Positions 54,601 through 63,350 of a stretch of DNA of 64,000 nucleotides are shown piece by piece. The notes under the pieces are model-generated. The model worked only from the letters and a program-made list of their open reading frames with translations. It made no database searches and had not been told where the DNA came from. Within the stretch, counting starts at the first letter, position 1. Each line of letters opens with the position of its first letter. The position numbers and the translations under genes were made by a program. Origin of the DNA: CAVWCQ01 sp963753545 (GTDB taxonomy: Bacteria > Chloroflexota > Anaerolineae > Aggregatilineales > Aggregatilineaceae); the NCBI GenBank assembly GCA_963753545.1, contig CAVWCQ010000008.1:2232001-2296000 (forward strand). Reading direction: 5' to 3'.

Positions 54601-56898
54601 CAGGCAGAAGAACAGGTAACTGTTATTTTAGAGCCCCTTACGGCAGGTTCCCCTACGCCACTGAGCCTTGCGTTAGCAGATACAGGCGGTCACATCTTTT
54701 TATCAAAACAGGCTGATTTGGGACATGGCGCGCTCCGCCTCCCAGATGTTCTGCTGCCGCGAACAGGGATTTACCAGATTATCATAAGTGGTGGGCAGCA
54801 AGTTCCGGGCCTTTACCGGCTGCAAATCGAGCGTGATAAAAAGCGGATTAATGGGGATGCTGGTGTTCTGCGTTATGGTGAGACTGTTGGGGAGGTCTTA
54901 ACGTCAGAGAATTACCTGGATATCTGGACATTTGCCGGTTCACAGGGCGATGTGGTGAATATCTCGGCGCGTGCCGTACGTGGCGATCTGGCTTCACTTA
55001 GTTTTCAAGTGCGTTCTGGGGACGGGCAGGTTCTGGCGACGGTTGCCGATGATGGTTCTGGCACAGGTGCGCATGTTGAAAACCTGATACTGCCCGCCGA
55101 TGAACACTACTCGATTGCGGTTGGCAGCATTGATGGTTTGTTTCAGGGGCAAACTACCTACGAGCTAACGGCCTATCTGATAGACACTACAGCGCGTTCA
55201 ATGGGCACGGTTATTGAATATGGGCAGTTGGCGGAGGGAACATTTTACACGGACGATTCAGCCGATACATGGCTGTTCGAGGGCCAGCAAGGCGATGTGG
55301 TAACTATTACTGCCGATGGAGAGAATCCGCTACTTCTACCGTCGATATCTCTGGCTTCAACGGACTGGCATAAGGCGAGCACAACTCTACAAGTTGATAC
55401 GCTAGCTGCTGTTCAGGCATCTGAAGACAATCCAGCGTTAATCGATCACTTTGTTCTGCCAGCAACAGGAACCTATGCAATAACCATTCAGGACAGCACT
55501 TCGGCTGGAGGAACCTACCACCTCTCGCTGACAGGTGAGACGGCATTCATTCCAATAATCGGCTCTCTTGCAGAAAATCGCGCCCAGATAGGGCAAATAT
55601 CATCGGCCAATTTGCTTGATGTATGGACGTTCACTGGGGCAAAGGATTCACTTCTGAACATTACGGTAGCCTCTGACAGCCGTTCGGGGCTTGCTCCTGC
55701 CTTTTCCGTGACTGCGCCCGATGGGACAACTATTGCCAGCGCTGGGGCTGAACCCAAGGGTGTGGCTACCCTTCAGTCATTGCGTCTCAAACTTAATGGG
55801 CTGTACACGGTTCAAGTCACTCGATCTTTAGGCATTGGTGGGCGCACGAATGGGCAATATTCCATCGAGATGCAGGTAACCACGCCGAATAATGCCGGGC
55901 AGCCGACCGAATATGATCGATTAGAGCGCAGTATGCTCGACGCAGAAACGCCAGCCGAACAATGGACGTTTGTTGGACAGGCAGGTGATGTAGCCAGAAT
56001 CCGCGTTGATACAACCAGTGGCGATCTCGACCCAGTTGTACGTGTTTTTAGCCCTGACGGCGTTTTGCTGGCAGGTGCCGACGACGTAGACGGTTTAGAT
56101 GCCGAAGTCACCATTCAGCTCGCTGTTGACGGAATATACACAGTTGAGGCAGCAAGGTATGGTGGATTCTCCGGCGTAACATCAGGCAACTATTCGCTGG
56201 TCGTGACTCGCGTTTATCATCAGGAAGTAGTAAACGCTGTTCCAATGATTGCCTATGGAGATCGAGTGACAGGGGTAGCCGATCAGGCCGCTCCCGACAA
56301 CGACTGGTTCTTTATGGGAGAAGCGGGCGACGTAATTTCCGCAAAAATTCAGTTTCCATTGGACGATGCCCCGCTGATTCTGACTTTTCAGGATCCTGTT
56401 GGCAGTACACTTGCTTCTGGAACACGCAACCAGGGTGACGTCGTGCTTGAAGGGTTTGTGCTCCCCATCGGCGGCGTCTACAGTCTCAAAGTACACCGTC
56501 CGGCTGATACACGGGCACAGGATTACAGTCCTTATGCACTGGATTTGCAGCTACTTGACTTTGCATCGGACACGGTGCCCTCGCAAGGGGGCGTACTATC
56601 CCAAAATCAGGCTGTACTTGGCTCTTTTGTCGAAGCTCCGGCCTCTCATAGTTGGATATTTGTGGGATATGCGGGCCAGAACATAGAGCTTCTACTCACT
56701 TCTTTGGAAGGCCTCTCAACGGTTGGATTTTCTCTGGTTGCGCCAGATGGAACTGTTCTGCATGAAACAACGGCTGTAAACGGAAACCTTTCGACGGGTA
56801 GTATTCAATTACCGCTTACTGGTACGTATACCGTGCAAATCAGCGGTGACGAGTTCAGTGCTGGGCAGCACCTACCGCCTGAGGCTCCAGCCCGTTGA
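51613..56898 (+). CDS. Giant secreted PPC-like repeat protein, N-terminal part (frameshift near 56865)
   Basis: The first 1,750 or so residues of a protein of about 2,545 residues. A signal peptide (residues 1-35, core ITLVIILGSVFVALAYA) leads into about 15 beta modules of roughly 100-140 residues. Each begins with a Y/LxYGQ-like strand (INYGQTSTGSI, IQYGDTISGEL, LRYGETVGEVL), has a W-x-F-x-G-x-x-GD core (YWSFRGSRDDVV, IWTFAGSQGDVV, QWTFVGQAGDVA) and ends in LPxxGxYxxxV. This matches the bacterial pre-peptidase C-terminal (PPC) fold. No catalytic domain is seen. The start ATG 51613 follows GGGGAG. The frame then breaks near 56862-56870 and the protein continues in the adjacent frame. Confidence 0.8.
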   Translation: MFKHRLPRITLVIILGSVFVALAYAHFVVTAQEDSRIRYGEARNGSVTEKGDQQRWSFEGKAEDVMTVHVSRTSGDLIPAVSLSDPKGTLLIGLDWPADGPALSQFTVTLRSTGVHTLIIGGSAQTTGDYTLNLELLTAGIAETVDNTINYGQTSTGSISDAVFRQYWSFRGSRDDVVDITMVARSGDLDSFLSLITPDGDVIATTTDGGDGLDAALYSIQLPSSGTYSIVARRAGNDFGETSSTQGTYDLTLSLRAPGHAEDQPAPASLTLGTTLRGQLTSDSPSALYRVEASGILSLSLEAADTFQTETVSVMTPDHALLGVLSGISPLRGSVTLPGQGTVLVEVTAQNIRDNAPLDFALNVDQIKTAKSVSHPLQYGQPQTAAAFATSSADAWHFGAEAGDLVTLSIQPNDLVIDGRLEVRGPNGASLFSQPLRNGFRQSLILNSTGIYELFVDPGAVNVGYRIAVDLNGIAGVAFAQHVIPEERGVLQSGAIAPGDLASTRSDAWTFEIDEAQLWDFYLTNSVPDSPVALAIEAPDGRMLKMGLTSKLSGRLLLEVELPGPGRYRAVVYDPAGVNSQTYELSAATAAGGALSSRAPAKGVLTAGMQANRWIINVPSHSILSVRIDPVNGSTIPRVSVIGPDGLLTASTFSDENNLVGIPVSMGGMVQVIVNRPGNTPYLAYRIEADIDQPFTPEAAWNGGNGPSPEAFTTAAPTASTQRVLLSQVITPSVNLHSDSSLSAPLLGLEKLVRGQIEQNKPYGIWSFQALSAQSLALSVTSIDEKTEPVVQIVNQNGIVVAQNRASGTTSSYLMHRFPVGGTYYAVIHLPPGTRYTLWLEGISGIDETLPTVVEGHAIQYGDTISGELVRPGETSSYAFYGHNDDVIYVRLDRTRGDAPVHVALRDLNGQVLAETDLATDSWSATFSDIQLAEDQVYQVTVSSTDSDGDRFVQYALHVDLQSGSAYSDHDGGVILGEVVSSLGGEIGDQYWLFDAQAEEQVTVILEPLTAGSPTPLSLALADTGGHIFLSKQADLGHGALRLPDVLLPRTGIYQIIISGGQQVPGLYRLQIERDKKRINGDAGVLRYGETVGEVLTSENYLDIWTFAGSQGDVVNISARAVRGDLASLSFQVRSGDGQVLATVADDGSGTGAHVENLILPADEHYSIAVGSIDGLFQGQTTYELTAYLIDTTARSMGTVIEYGQLAEGTFYTDDSADTWLFEGQQGDVVTITADGENPLLLPSISLASTDWHKASTTLQVDTLAAVQASEDNPALIDHFVLPATGTYAITIQDSTSAGGTYHLSLTGETAFIPIIGSLAENRAQIGQISSANLLDVWTFTGAKDSLLNITVASDSRSGLAPAFSVTAPDGTTIASAGAEPKGVATLQSLRLKLNGLYTVQVTRSLGIGGRTNGQYSIEMQVTTPNNAGQPTEYDRLERSMLDAETPAEQWTFVGQAGDVARIRVDTTSGDLDPVVRVFSPDGVLLAGADDVDGLDAEVTIQLAVDGIYTVEAARYGGFSGVTSGNYSLVVTRVYHQEVVNAVPMIAYGDRVTGVADQAAPDNDWFFMGEAGDVISAKIQFPLDDAPLILTFQDPVGSTLASGTRNQGDVVLEGFVLPIGGVYSLKVHRPADTRAQDYSPYALDLQLLDFASDTVPSQGGVLSQNQAVLGSFVEAPASHSWIFVGYAGQNIELLLTSLEGLSTVGFSLVAPDGTVLHETTAVNGNLSTGSIQLPLTGTYTVQISGDEFSAGQHLPPEAPAR

Positions 56899-59251
56899 TA
56901 TTTCCACCATGCCGGAGACTGAAGCGCTACGCATTCCTGGGGATGTGTTTGGCACGATCAACGATCTGCAGCCGGTGCAGAACTGGACCTTTGATGGACG
57001 AGAGGGGACAGCAATTTCACTGCGCCTTAGCCTCACATCTGGGGATTTTACCCCTGTACTGATGCTCTGGGGATCGCTCGGCCAACTACTGGCAGAGGGT
57101 GTTTTGGAGGACATGCCTGGTGGCCCGCAGTTGAGCATATCTGGTTTTACTCTGCCACAAGACGGGCGCTATCGGGTGACGATTGGTCGTAGAGACGGCG
57201 CGACCGGCACAGGTTCTGGTGGGTACCATTTTTTGTTGCGTGAGAGCAATATCAGTTCTCAAGCCGCGTCAGCAACCGATATTCCTTTTGATAACCCCGT
57301 TTCTGGATTTCTCTATGGGGTTACACCAGCCTATTATGCGTTTCAGGGCGAAGCAGGGGATACCATTGCCATATCTGCATCGGTTCCGAATGGCGATACG
57401 GTTCCTCAACTGCGCCTGGAAACAGAAGCGGGTGATCCAATCAATATTCCGGTAGTGGCGGATACTGGAGAGGCGTATATTCCCTTTTTTCTGCTCCCCA
57501 AAGATGATCGCTATGTCGTTATGCTGGAGAGCGAAAAAACGACACAGTTTACCCTCACCATCACACGGCGAAATGCTGAAATTTCTCCTAGCAGCCGTAC
57601 TCGGAATTTAGGATTAGGCCAACTGTTCCTTGACGCGATTGATAACCCGGCTGTACCAACTTACTGGCTCTTTTCTGGAAGGTCGGGAGAAGTATTATCT
57701 TTCACCGCTGACACCTCAGCTTCCGGCCTACGCGCTGACATCGCGGTTTATGGACCTCATGGTTATCTAGCTGGCGCGGTAGAGACGACTGGCGTGTCTC
57801 GGAATGTTTCATTCGGTCCCGTACGTTTACCCGATACAGGGAACTATTTTGTCATGGTGCAGCCGTGGCTAGGACGTAATGGTGGCACAACAGGGCGTTA
57901 TAGCCTGCTTGTAACCCCTGCTGAGTCGGGCGTGTCTGGCTCAGCAGGCGGCTATATTCCGGTGAAGGGAATGACCGTGTCAGGAGGTCTGATTTCTGAA
58001 GATCCTGAAGACGTCTGGACATTTGACGGTCAAGCAGGTGAAGTCGTAAGCATTGGTGTTCAACGCACTTCTGGCGATGGTTCATTATCCGTTCTCTTAT
58101 TGTCACCAGGCGGAAGTGAGTTATCACAGGACGCTTCAGATAACGCAGACATGGTCAGCATCGACCAGTTCTCTTTGCCCGATTCCGGCCCTTACCGTGC
58201 AGTTGTGCAGGGGCAGGCAGAATATCGATTAGAAATTGTAGAGAATCGGACCGCTCTGGCGGCTAGTCTGGATAGCGCGCAAACCATAAACTACGGGCAG
58301 ACTATTTCGGCCACTATCACGACAGGGGTGTACGGAGCCTGGACATTTTGGGGCCAGGCTGGTGAACGCGTTGAGGCAGAGACGTCTTTCGGGACGGATC
58401 AACTTTCGCCGCGGCTTTTTCTCCTTAGTCCAGATGGGCATGTCGTATTTATGGCGCACACTGAAGCAGCATCTACTGCTGTGATTCCTCCTCTCGTTTT
58501 GCCGGAGACAGGTTCTTACGGACTCGTAGTACTGGTACCACAGGTTGCGGTCAGTGAAAGCATTCCTATGAGACTTTTGTTGTCACGAGAACAAAGGGGT
58601 GTTGGTTTACAGGGAACACTGAGCGGTACGGCTTCGGGAGAACTATCTTTTTCGTCACCTGTTAATGAATGGGCAGTTTCACCTGCTTTTCCGGGCCACT
58701 ATCTCATCCGGCTCGAATCTCTAACCGTAGGAAATGTTCCCGATTTATTTATCAAACGGGAAGATGGCACGCTCATTACACAGGGAACGATCAACTCGAA
58801 TGGTCAGAACGACGTTATTGTTTTGCTTGAAGGAGACCAGCTTTATACGGCTGTTGTATCAAATGGGCCTGCTGTCACCCGGCAAGAGTATACAATAGCG
58901 CTTGTTCCAGCCAGCGTTATGACTAATGGCGGGCTGCTCAACATTGACGTTCCTGATGTGGGACGAATAGATGACTTCCATCTGACTGATGAGTGGTCTT
59001 TCGATATTGATACGGCTGGTCCTAAAACCGTTGAGATAAGACGGACAAGCGGCAACCTGATCCCTGCTGTTTCCGTTTATGATCCAAATAAGGTTCTCAT
59101 CAAAGACGTGCAGGCCGGTGAAGATGGCAGCCTTACTCTAGCCATTGAGTTTCCAGGACCCGGTCGTTATGCGCTTGTGCTCTCCAGAACCGAGTTAGGT
59201 GCTGGTTCGTCAGTAGGAGACTATATGATAGAGATCAGCAGCACGCCCTAG
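56846..59251 (+). CDS. Giant secreted PPC-like repeat protein, C-terminal part
   Basis: This frame continues the upstream protein. The join reads GDEFSAG then STYRLRLQPVD once one extra base near 56865 is removed. The natural C-terminal part is about 795 residues and adds about seven more PPC-like modules with the same pattern (NWTFDGREGTAI, YYAFQGEAGDTI, VWTFDGQAGEVV, AWTFWGQAGERV, EWSFDIDTAGPK). The last module ends at the stop codon. No sortase, LPXTG, transmembrane or SLH anchor is visible, so it may be released or held by other surface proteins. The ATG at 56846 is only the first start codon of the frame and has no good ribosome site. Confidence 0.75.
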   Translation: MTSSVLGSTYRLRLQPVDISTMPETEALRIPGDVFGTINDLQPVQNWTFDGREGTAISLRLSLTSGDFTPVLMLWGSLGQLLAEGVLEDMPGGPQLSISGFTLPQDGRYRVTIGRRDGATGTGSGGYHFLLRESNISSQAASATDIPFDNPVSGFLYGVTPAYYAFQGEAGDTIAISASVPNGDTVPQLRLETEAGDPINIPVVADTGEAYIPFFLLPKDDRYVVMLESEKTTQFTLTITRRNAEISPSSRTRNLGLGQLFLDAIDNPAVPTYWLFSGRSGEVLSFTADTSASGLRADIAVYGPHGYLAGAVETTGVSRNVSFGPVRLPDTGNYFVMVQPWLGRNGGTTGRYSLLVTPAESGVSGSAGGYIPVKGMTVSGGLISEDPEDVWTFDGQAGEVVSIGVQRTSGDGSLSVLLLSPGGSELSQDASDNADMVSIDQFSLPDSGPYRAVVQGQAEYRLEIVENRTALAASLDSAQTINYGQTISATITTGVYGAWTFWGQAGERVEAETSFGTDQLSPRLFLLSPDGHVVFMAHTEAASTAVIPPLVLPETGSYGLVVLVPQVAVSESIPMRLLLSREQRGVGLQGTLSGTASGELSFSSPVNEWAVSPAFPGHYLIRLESLTVGNVPDLFIKREDGTLITQGTINSNGQNDVIVLLEGDQLYTAVVSNGPAVTRQEYTIALVPASVMTNGGLLNIDVPDVGRIDDFHLTDEWSFDIDTAGPKTVEIRRTSGNLIPAVSVYDPNKVLIKDVQAGEDGSLTLAIEFPGPGRYALVLSRTELGAGSSVGDYMIEISSTP

Positions 59252-59257
59252 AAAGCA

Positions 59258-59287
59258 AACCGCTCACCTTCAAGTGAGCGGTTTTTT
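59258..59287 (+). terminator. Rho-independent terminator after the giant repeat protein
   Basis: AACCGCTCAC (59258-59267) pairs perfectly with GTGAGCGGTT (59274-59283) around a 6-base loop and runs into six T residues. Confidence 0.9.
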
Positions 59288-59308
59288 GTCTGGAGGGGAA
59301 GTATCCCT

Positions 59309-60646
59309 CTAAGGATTTGAGACTGGGATGTTTGCTGTATTTCCGTTAACAACGACAAGTGTTTTTGTTACCCAGCCATTGCCATAAGGACTTTCAACAA
59401 GCCACCAGCCGCGATCTGGGCTTTGGCCAATAATGGTAAGATGTGCTCCGGCGTAGACTGACCCTAATGATGAAAAGGCACTGTTTGGGCCACTGCGAAT
59501 ATTCAGCGCGCCTGTTGTTACGACTGCAACTGGGTTCGCAAGTGCTGGTTCAGGAGCCGATCCGCCACCTTGCCCATCTGACGGCTGTACGGTTGTGCCA
59601 GGTGTAACATAAGGAATAGAGCCTGTTTCGCCGCGTAGGATAAGGTATTGTCCATTTGCCCAGCCATTGCCAAGGCGAGTTTCGAGCAGGTACCATGTCC
59701 AGTCTGCCGAACGTCCAATAATACGACCTTCTTCGCCGCCTGCCAGTGTGCCCAGGCTGCTGTACTGGCTACCGGGCCCGCTGCGCAGATTGAGCGCTCC
59801 CGTGTTAATGACCGCGGTTGGTCCGGTTACCTCAGCACTGGATGGATTTTGAGTAACAACAGGAGCTGTTCCAAATTCGTTGCGGGGAATGATATAGGCA
59901 GCTGAGACCCAGCCAAGGCCCACATTTGTGTTAACCTGATACCACGCATTGTCGGAAGAACGCGCGACGATGGGCAGGATTTCTCCTCCTGCGACCCGAC
60001 CTAGACTGGAATAATTCTGGCCCGGTCCGCTGCGTACATTCAGAAAAGCAACTGATACAATGCCGTAGGGTGCATCAGCCGTAACAGGAAGGGATGAACT
60101 TGTAACCGCTGCTACGCCTGTCGCCGTCATAAAGGTGGCAGAAACCCAGCCTGTCGTGCCACTGGTGCGTATCTGAAGCCATGTTCCATCGTCATTCCGT
60201 CCGATAATGAATACTTGTTGGCCCTGTCGGAGCTGGCTAACTACGGCGGCGGTTGGTCCAGGACCACTGCGCACATTGACTACAGGAGCAATAGCTGTAC
60301 CGGTTGGTCCTGGGTCGCGAACGGAAATGCCCGACGTATTGCTGGCGGTAACCCCTGAATTGGACACCCAGCCTTGCCCAAATCGTGTATTAGCGTACCA
60401 CCAGGCATTATCAGGGCTGACGGCGAGGATCGGAACAATCTCACCCTGATAAAGGACACCCAGAACGCTGAATCCTGTTCCTGGTCCTTCACGCACATAT
60501 ACGGCACCGTTTGCGATCAGGTAGGGCCCTGTTTGCCAGCGAGCAGCAGTGCTGGGAACACCTGCTGAAGCAGTGCCAGCGATCCAGAGCAGCAGAAATA
60601 AACTGATCAGGGCAGCCGAGAATGTTCTTGAATAAGAACGCTGCAT
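59309..60646 (-). CDS. Secreted protein with five SH3b repeats
   Basis: A protein of 445 residues with a signal peptide (residues 1-28, core AALISLFLLLWIAG, cleavage after ASA). The mature protein is five bacterial SH3 repeats of 70-80 residues, each with an xxVRxGP/LNxRSGP strand (VYVREGPG, VNVRSGPG, LNVRSGPG, LNLRSGPG, LNIRSGP) and a G-x-GWV end (GQGWVSNSG, GLGWVSAAY, GNGWVTKTL). The repeats are more regular than in the six-repeat relative at 19164. It probably binds cell-wall polymers. AAGGAGGATG precedes the ATG. It is convergent with the giant PPC protein and shares the terminator region. Confidence 0.85.
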   Translation of the reverse strand: MQRSYSRTFSAALISLFLLLWIAGTASAGVPSTAARWQTGPYLIANGAVYVREGPGTGFSVLGVLYQGEIVPILAVSPDNAWWYANTRFGQGWVSNSGVTASNTSGISVRDPGPTGTAIAPVVNVRSGPGPTAAVVSQLRQGQQVFIIGRNDDGTWLQIRTSGTTGWVSATFMTATGVAAVTSSSLPVTADAPYGIVSVAFLNVRSGPGQNYSSLGRVAGGEILPIVARSSDNAWYQVNTNVGLGWVSAAYIIPRNEFGTAPVVTQNPSSAEVTGPTAVINTGALNLRSGPGSQYSSLGTLAGGEEGRIIGRSADWTWYLLETRLGNGWANGQYLILRGETGSIPYVTPGTTVQPSDGQGGGSAPEPALANPVAVVTTGALNIRSGPNSAFSSLGSVYAGAHLTIIGQSPDRGWWLVESPYGNGWVTKTLVVVNGNTANIPVSNP

Positions 60647-60803
60647 GAGTACATCCTCCTTGAGTGGATTGGGGAAAAGGCGACGCCCAGAATAGACCTT
60701 GTTCTAGGTGCAGTTTACGCCGAATTATCATCCTGTGCAAGAAGGCTGTTGTCTCGGTTAAAGGAAATAAAAACGAGCTTCTAGTCAAAGCTCGTTTGCT
60801 TGT

Positions 60804-60885
60804 TGCCCTGGAGAGGACTCGAACCTCCACGTCCTAAGGACACAGGCCCTCAACCTGCCGCGTATGCCAATTCCGCCACCAGGGC
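60804..60885 (-). tRNA. tRNA-Leu (anticodon GAG)
   Basis: An 82-base class II tRNA: acceptor GCCCTGG pairs with CCAGGGC plus discriminator A. The anticodon stem GCAGG/CCTGT encloses TTGAGGG with GAG at 34-36. The long variable arm GTCCTTAGGAC is typical of leucine tRNAs, and the T-arm is GGAGG-TTCGAGT-CCTCT. CCA is not encoded. Confidence 0.95.
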
Positions 60886-60997
60886 TTACAGGAGAAAATT
60901 ATACACTCCTCTACAAGGATGTCAATGGTTGGCAGACACTGTCTGTCGACGTACAATCATTGGCTTGGGGTACTTTTCTGATAAGGTAGGAAAACCA

Positions 60998-62023
60998 ATG
61001 CGAATAATATTAGACGCGATGGGTAGTGATCTCAATCCTGCTCCCGACGTAGAGGGGGCTATTCTGGCTGCGCGGGAATATGGTGAGACTGTCATTTTGG
61101 TTGGCGATCAACCATTGATCGAACGTGAGCTCTCCAAATATAACCGAGATGGTTTATCGCTTGAAGTTGTGCATGCGCCAGAAAAGATACTGATGACGGA
61201 TAAGCCGAGCGTTATTGGGCGAGGAAAGCCTAAATCATCCATGCACGTTGGCTTAAAAATGGTTAAGGATGGGCGTGCAGACGCCTTTGTCTCGGCGGGG
61301 AATACTGGTGCAGTGCTGGCATTGTCCACTCTCTATACATTGAAGCGGATTCCGGGCGTGATGCGACCCGCGTTATCTACCATTCTGCGAGTTGAGGGTA
61401 GTTCTGTCATCCTGGTGGACATCGGGGCCAATGCGGACTGTCGTCCTGAGTGGCTGGCCCAATTCGCTGTGATGGGTAGCATTTATGCCGAACGGGCACT
61501 AAATCGTCCTGCGCCGCGTGTTGCGTTGCTCTCGAATGGCGAAGAGGAAGGAAAAGGCAATACACTTGTTCATGAAGCAGCGGAACTCTTAAACAAGAGT
61601 GGTGTTAACTTCATTGGAAACGTCGAGCCGAAGGAAATTCTAAGGGGTTCGACGGATATTGTGGTCATGGATGGTTTTTCGGGCAACATTTTGATCAAGT
61701 CGCTTGAGGCAATGGGATCGCTCCTTTTCGATATGATTCGCGGGGAACTGATGGCTGATGTGCGCTCTAAGATAGGCGGGTTGCTATCGAAACCTGCCTT
61801 TTACCGTGTATACCGGCAGATCGATCCTTTTGAGATTGGTGGCGCTCCCCTTTTAGGGGTTAATGGGGTTGTGATCGTCGGTCATGGTCGGTCAAACGCA
61901 CTTGCCATCAAAAACGCAATTCGACAGGCACGGCAGGCGGTCTCTGGTCAAATTGTTCAAGCCATACACAGTGGTTTAGGTGAAGCAGCAGTCAATACTG
62001 GGGTTTCACTGCCTGGTGAATAG
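60998..62023 (+). CDS. plsX: Phosphate acyltransferase PlsX
   Basis: A protein of 341 residues, the normal PlsX length. It makes acyl-phosphate from acyl-ACP for phospholipid synthesis, at the inner membrane surface. Motifs are IILDAMGSDLNPAPDVEGA at the N-terminus, SAGNTGAVLA near residue 100, PALSTILRVE, VDIGANADCRPEWL, NGEEEGKGN and MDGFSGNILIKSLE. The start ATG 60998 follows AAGGTAGG. The fabF gene begins 27 bases after it, so lipid head-group and chain synthesis genes are likely in one operon. Neighbours fabD, fabG and acpP, often found with plsX, are absent here. Confidence 0.95.
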   Translation: MRIILDAMGSDLNPAPDVEGAILAAREYGETVILVGDQPLIERELSKYNRDGLSLEVVHAPEKILMTDKPSVIGRGKPKSSMHVGLKMVKDGRADAFVSAGNTGAVLALSTLYTLKRIPGVMRPALSTILRVEGSSVILVDIGANADCRPEWLAQFAVMGSIYAERALNRPAPRVALLSNGEEEGKGNTLVHEAAELLNKSGVNFIGNVEPKEILRGSTDIVVMDGFSGNILIKSLEAMGSLLFDMIRGELMADVRSKIGGLLSKPAFYRVYRQIDPFEIGGAPLLGVNGVVIVGHGRSNALAIKNAIRQARQAVSGQIVQAIHSGLGEAAVNTGVSLPGE

Positions 62024-62050
62024 CTCATATTCAGGGTAAAGGGTTACGCT

Positions 62051-63307
62051 ATGGATTTCACTCGAAATGGTTCACCACGGGTGGTTGTAACTGGCATGGG
62101 TGCGGTTACGCCACTGGGACGTCTCGCTCGATATTGGGAAAGTTTGCTTGCCGGGGTATCGGGAATTCGGCGGATTCAAAGTTTTGATCCTTCTGCGCTG
62201 GAAGTTCAGATTGCAGGAGAGGTTTTGGACTTCGATCCTTCGCAATATTTCGATCACAAAGAAGCGCGTCGTGTAGGCCGCCCCGCTCAATTTGCGGTAG
62301 CTGCTGCGCTAGACGCTCTTGAAGATGCAGGCTTAACGTTGGCCGATTTGGAACCCATTCGTGAACGCGTTGGGGTTGATTTTGGCTCGTCGATGGCTGC
62401 ACACGATCTGGCTCAGCAAGCCTCATTCGGGTTCCGTTCAAAGGGTCGGCGGCCAGGTCCTTTTTCGCTTATTCAGGCCCTGCCGAATATTCCTGCCCAC
62501 TACATTAGCCGCTTTACAGGAGCATTGGGACCGCTGGTTTGTATCTCGACGGCTTGTGCTTCGGGAACACACAGCATAGGGGATGGATTCAACCTGATTC
62601 GCTATGGCCGCGCCGATCTCGTGTTCTCGGGCGGGGTCGAAGCCATGATCCTTGATTATGCAATTGCTGGCTTTATTTCCATGACGGCTCTAGCGACGGG
62701 ATACAATGACAACCCAGCAGCGTCCAGCCGCCCCTTCGATGCAAACCGGAACGGCTTTGTTTTTGGCGAGGGCGCAGGCGTCCTGATTCTTAAATCAATG
62801 GAACGCGCTGTGAAGCGTGGTGCGCGGATTTATGCCGAAGTGGTTGGCATGGCAACATCGTCGGATGCTTTCCATGTTGCCGCGCTCGATCCGGATGGCA
62901 GTGGAGCGATGCGTGCCATGAGATGGGCACTTCAGGATGCCAAGTTGAGTTCCGAAGAAGTCAATTATATCAATGCTCACGGCACGTCTACGAAGGCGAA
63001 TGATGCGACCGAGACAAAGGCCATCAAAGGTGTCTTTGGGGAGCATTCCTATAATCTGGCGATTAGTTCGACCAAGAGCATGATTGGACATTTGCTAGGC
63101 GGGGCTGGTGCGGTGGAAGCAATTGCCACTGTGATGTCTATTTATCAGCAGAAAGTTCATCCGACTATCAATTACGAGACACCGGATCCCGACTGCGATC
63201 TGGACTATGTTCCAAACACAGCGCGTGATGTTAAGCTGCGATATGCGCTTTCGAATAGCTTTGGCCTCGGCGGGCAAAACGCCTGCGTTGTGTTTGCCGC
63301 ACTATAA
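62051..63307 (+). CDS. fabF: Beta-ketoacyl-ACP synthase II (FabF type)
   Basis: A protein of 418 residues, the standard KAS II length. It condenses malonyl-ACP with acyl-ACP in fatty-acid elongation. The Cys-His-His triad is intact: ISTACASGTHSIG with the Cys near residue 168, NAHGTSTKAND with the first His near 312, and STKSMIGHLLGGAGAVEA with the second near 348. The N-terminal VVVTGMGAVTPLG and the GGVEAMI segment are also typical. The start ATG lies 27 bases after plsX, and a strong terminator follows. It could also be called FabB/F type, but the sequence favours FabF. Confidence 0.95.
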   Translation: MDFTRNGSPRVVVTGMGAVTPLGRLARYWESLLAGVSGIRRIQSFDPSALEVQIAGEVLDFDPSQYFDHKEARRVGRPAQFAVAAALDALEDAGLTLADLEPIRERVGVDFGSSMAAHDLAQQASFGFRSKGRRPGPFSLIQALPNIPAHYISRFTGALGPLVCISTACASGTHSIGDGFNLIRYGRADLVFSGGVEAMILDYAIAGFISMTALATGYNDNPAASSRPFDANRNGFVFGEGAGVLILKSMERAVKRGARIYAEVVGMATSSDAFHVAALDPDGSGAMRAMRWALQDAKLSSEEVNYINAHGTSTKANDATETKAIKGVFGEHSYNLAISSTKSMIGHLLGGAGAVEAIATVMSIYQQKVHPTINYETPDPDCDLDYVPNTARDVKLRYALSNSFGLGGQNACVVFAAL

Positions 63308-63312
63308 GATAA

Positions 63313-63340
63313 GGGCCAGCAAGCTGCTGGCCCCTTTTTT
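63313..63340 (+). terminator. Rho-independent terminator after fabF
   Basis: GGGCCAGCA (63313-63321) pairs with TGCTGGCCC (63325-63333) around a 3-base loop, followed by C and six T residues. Confidence 0.92.
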
Positions 63341-63350
63341 ACACTCTCGC

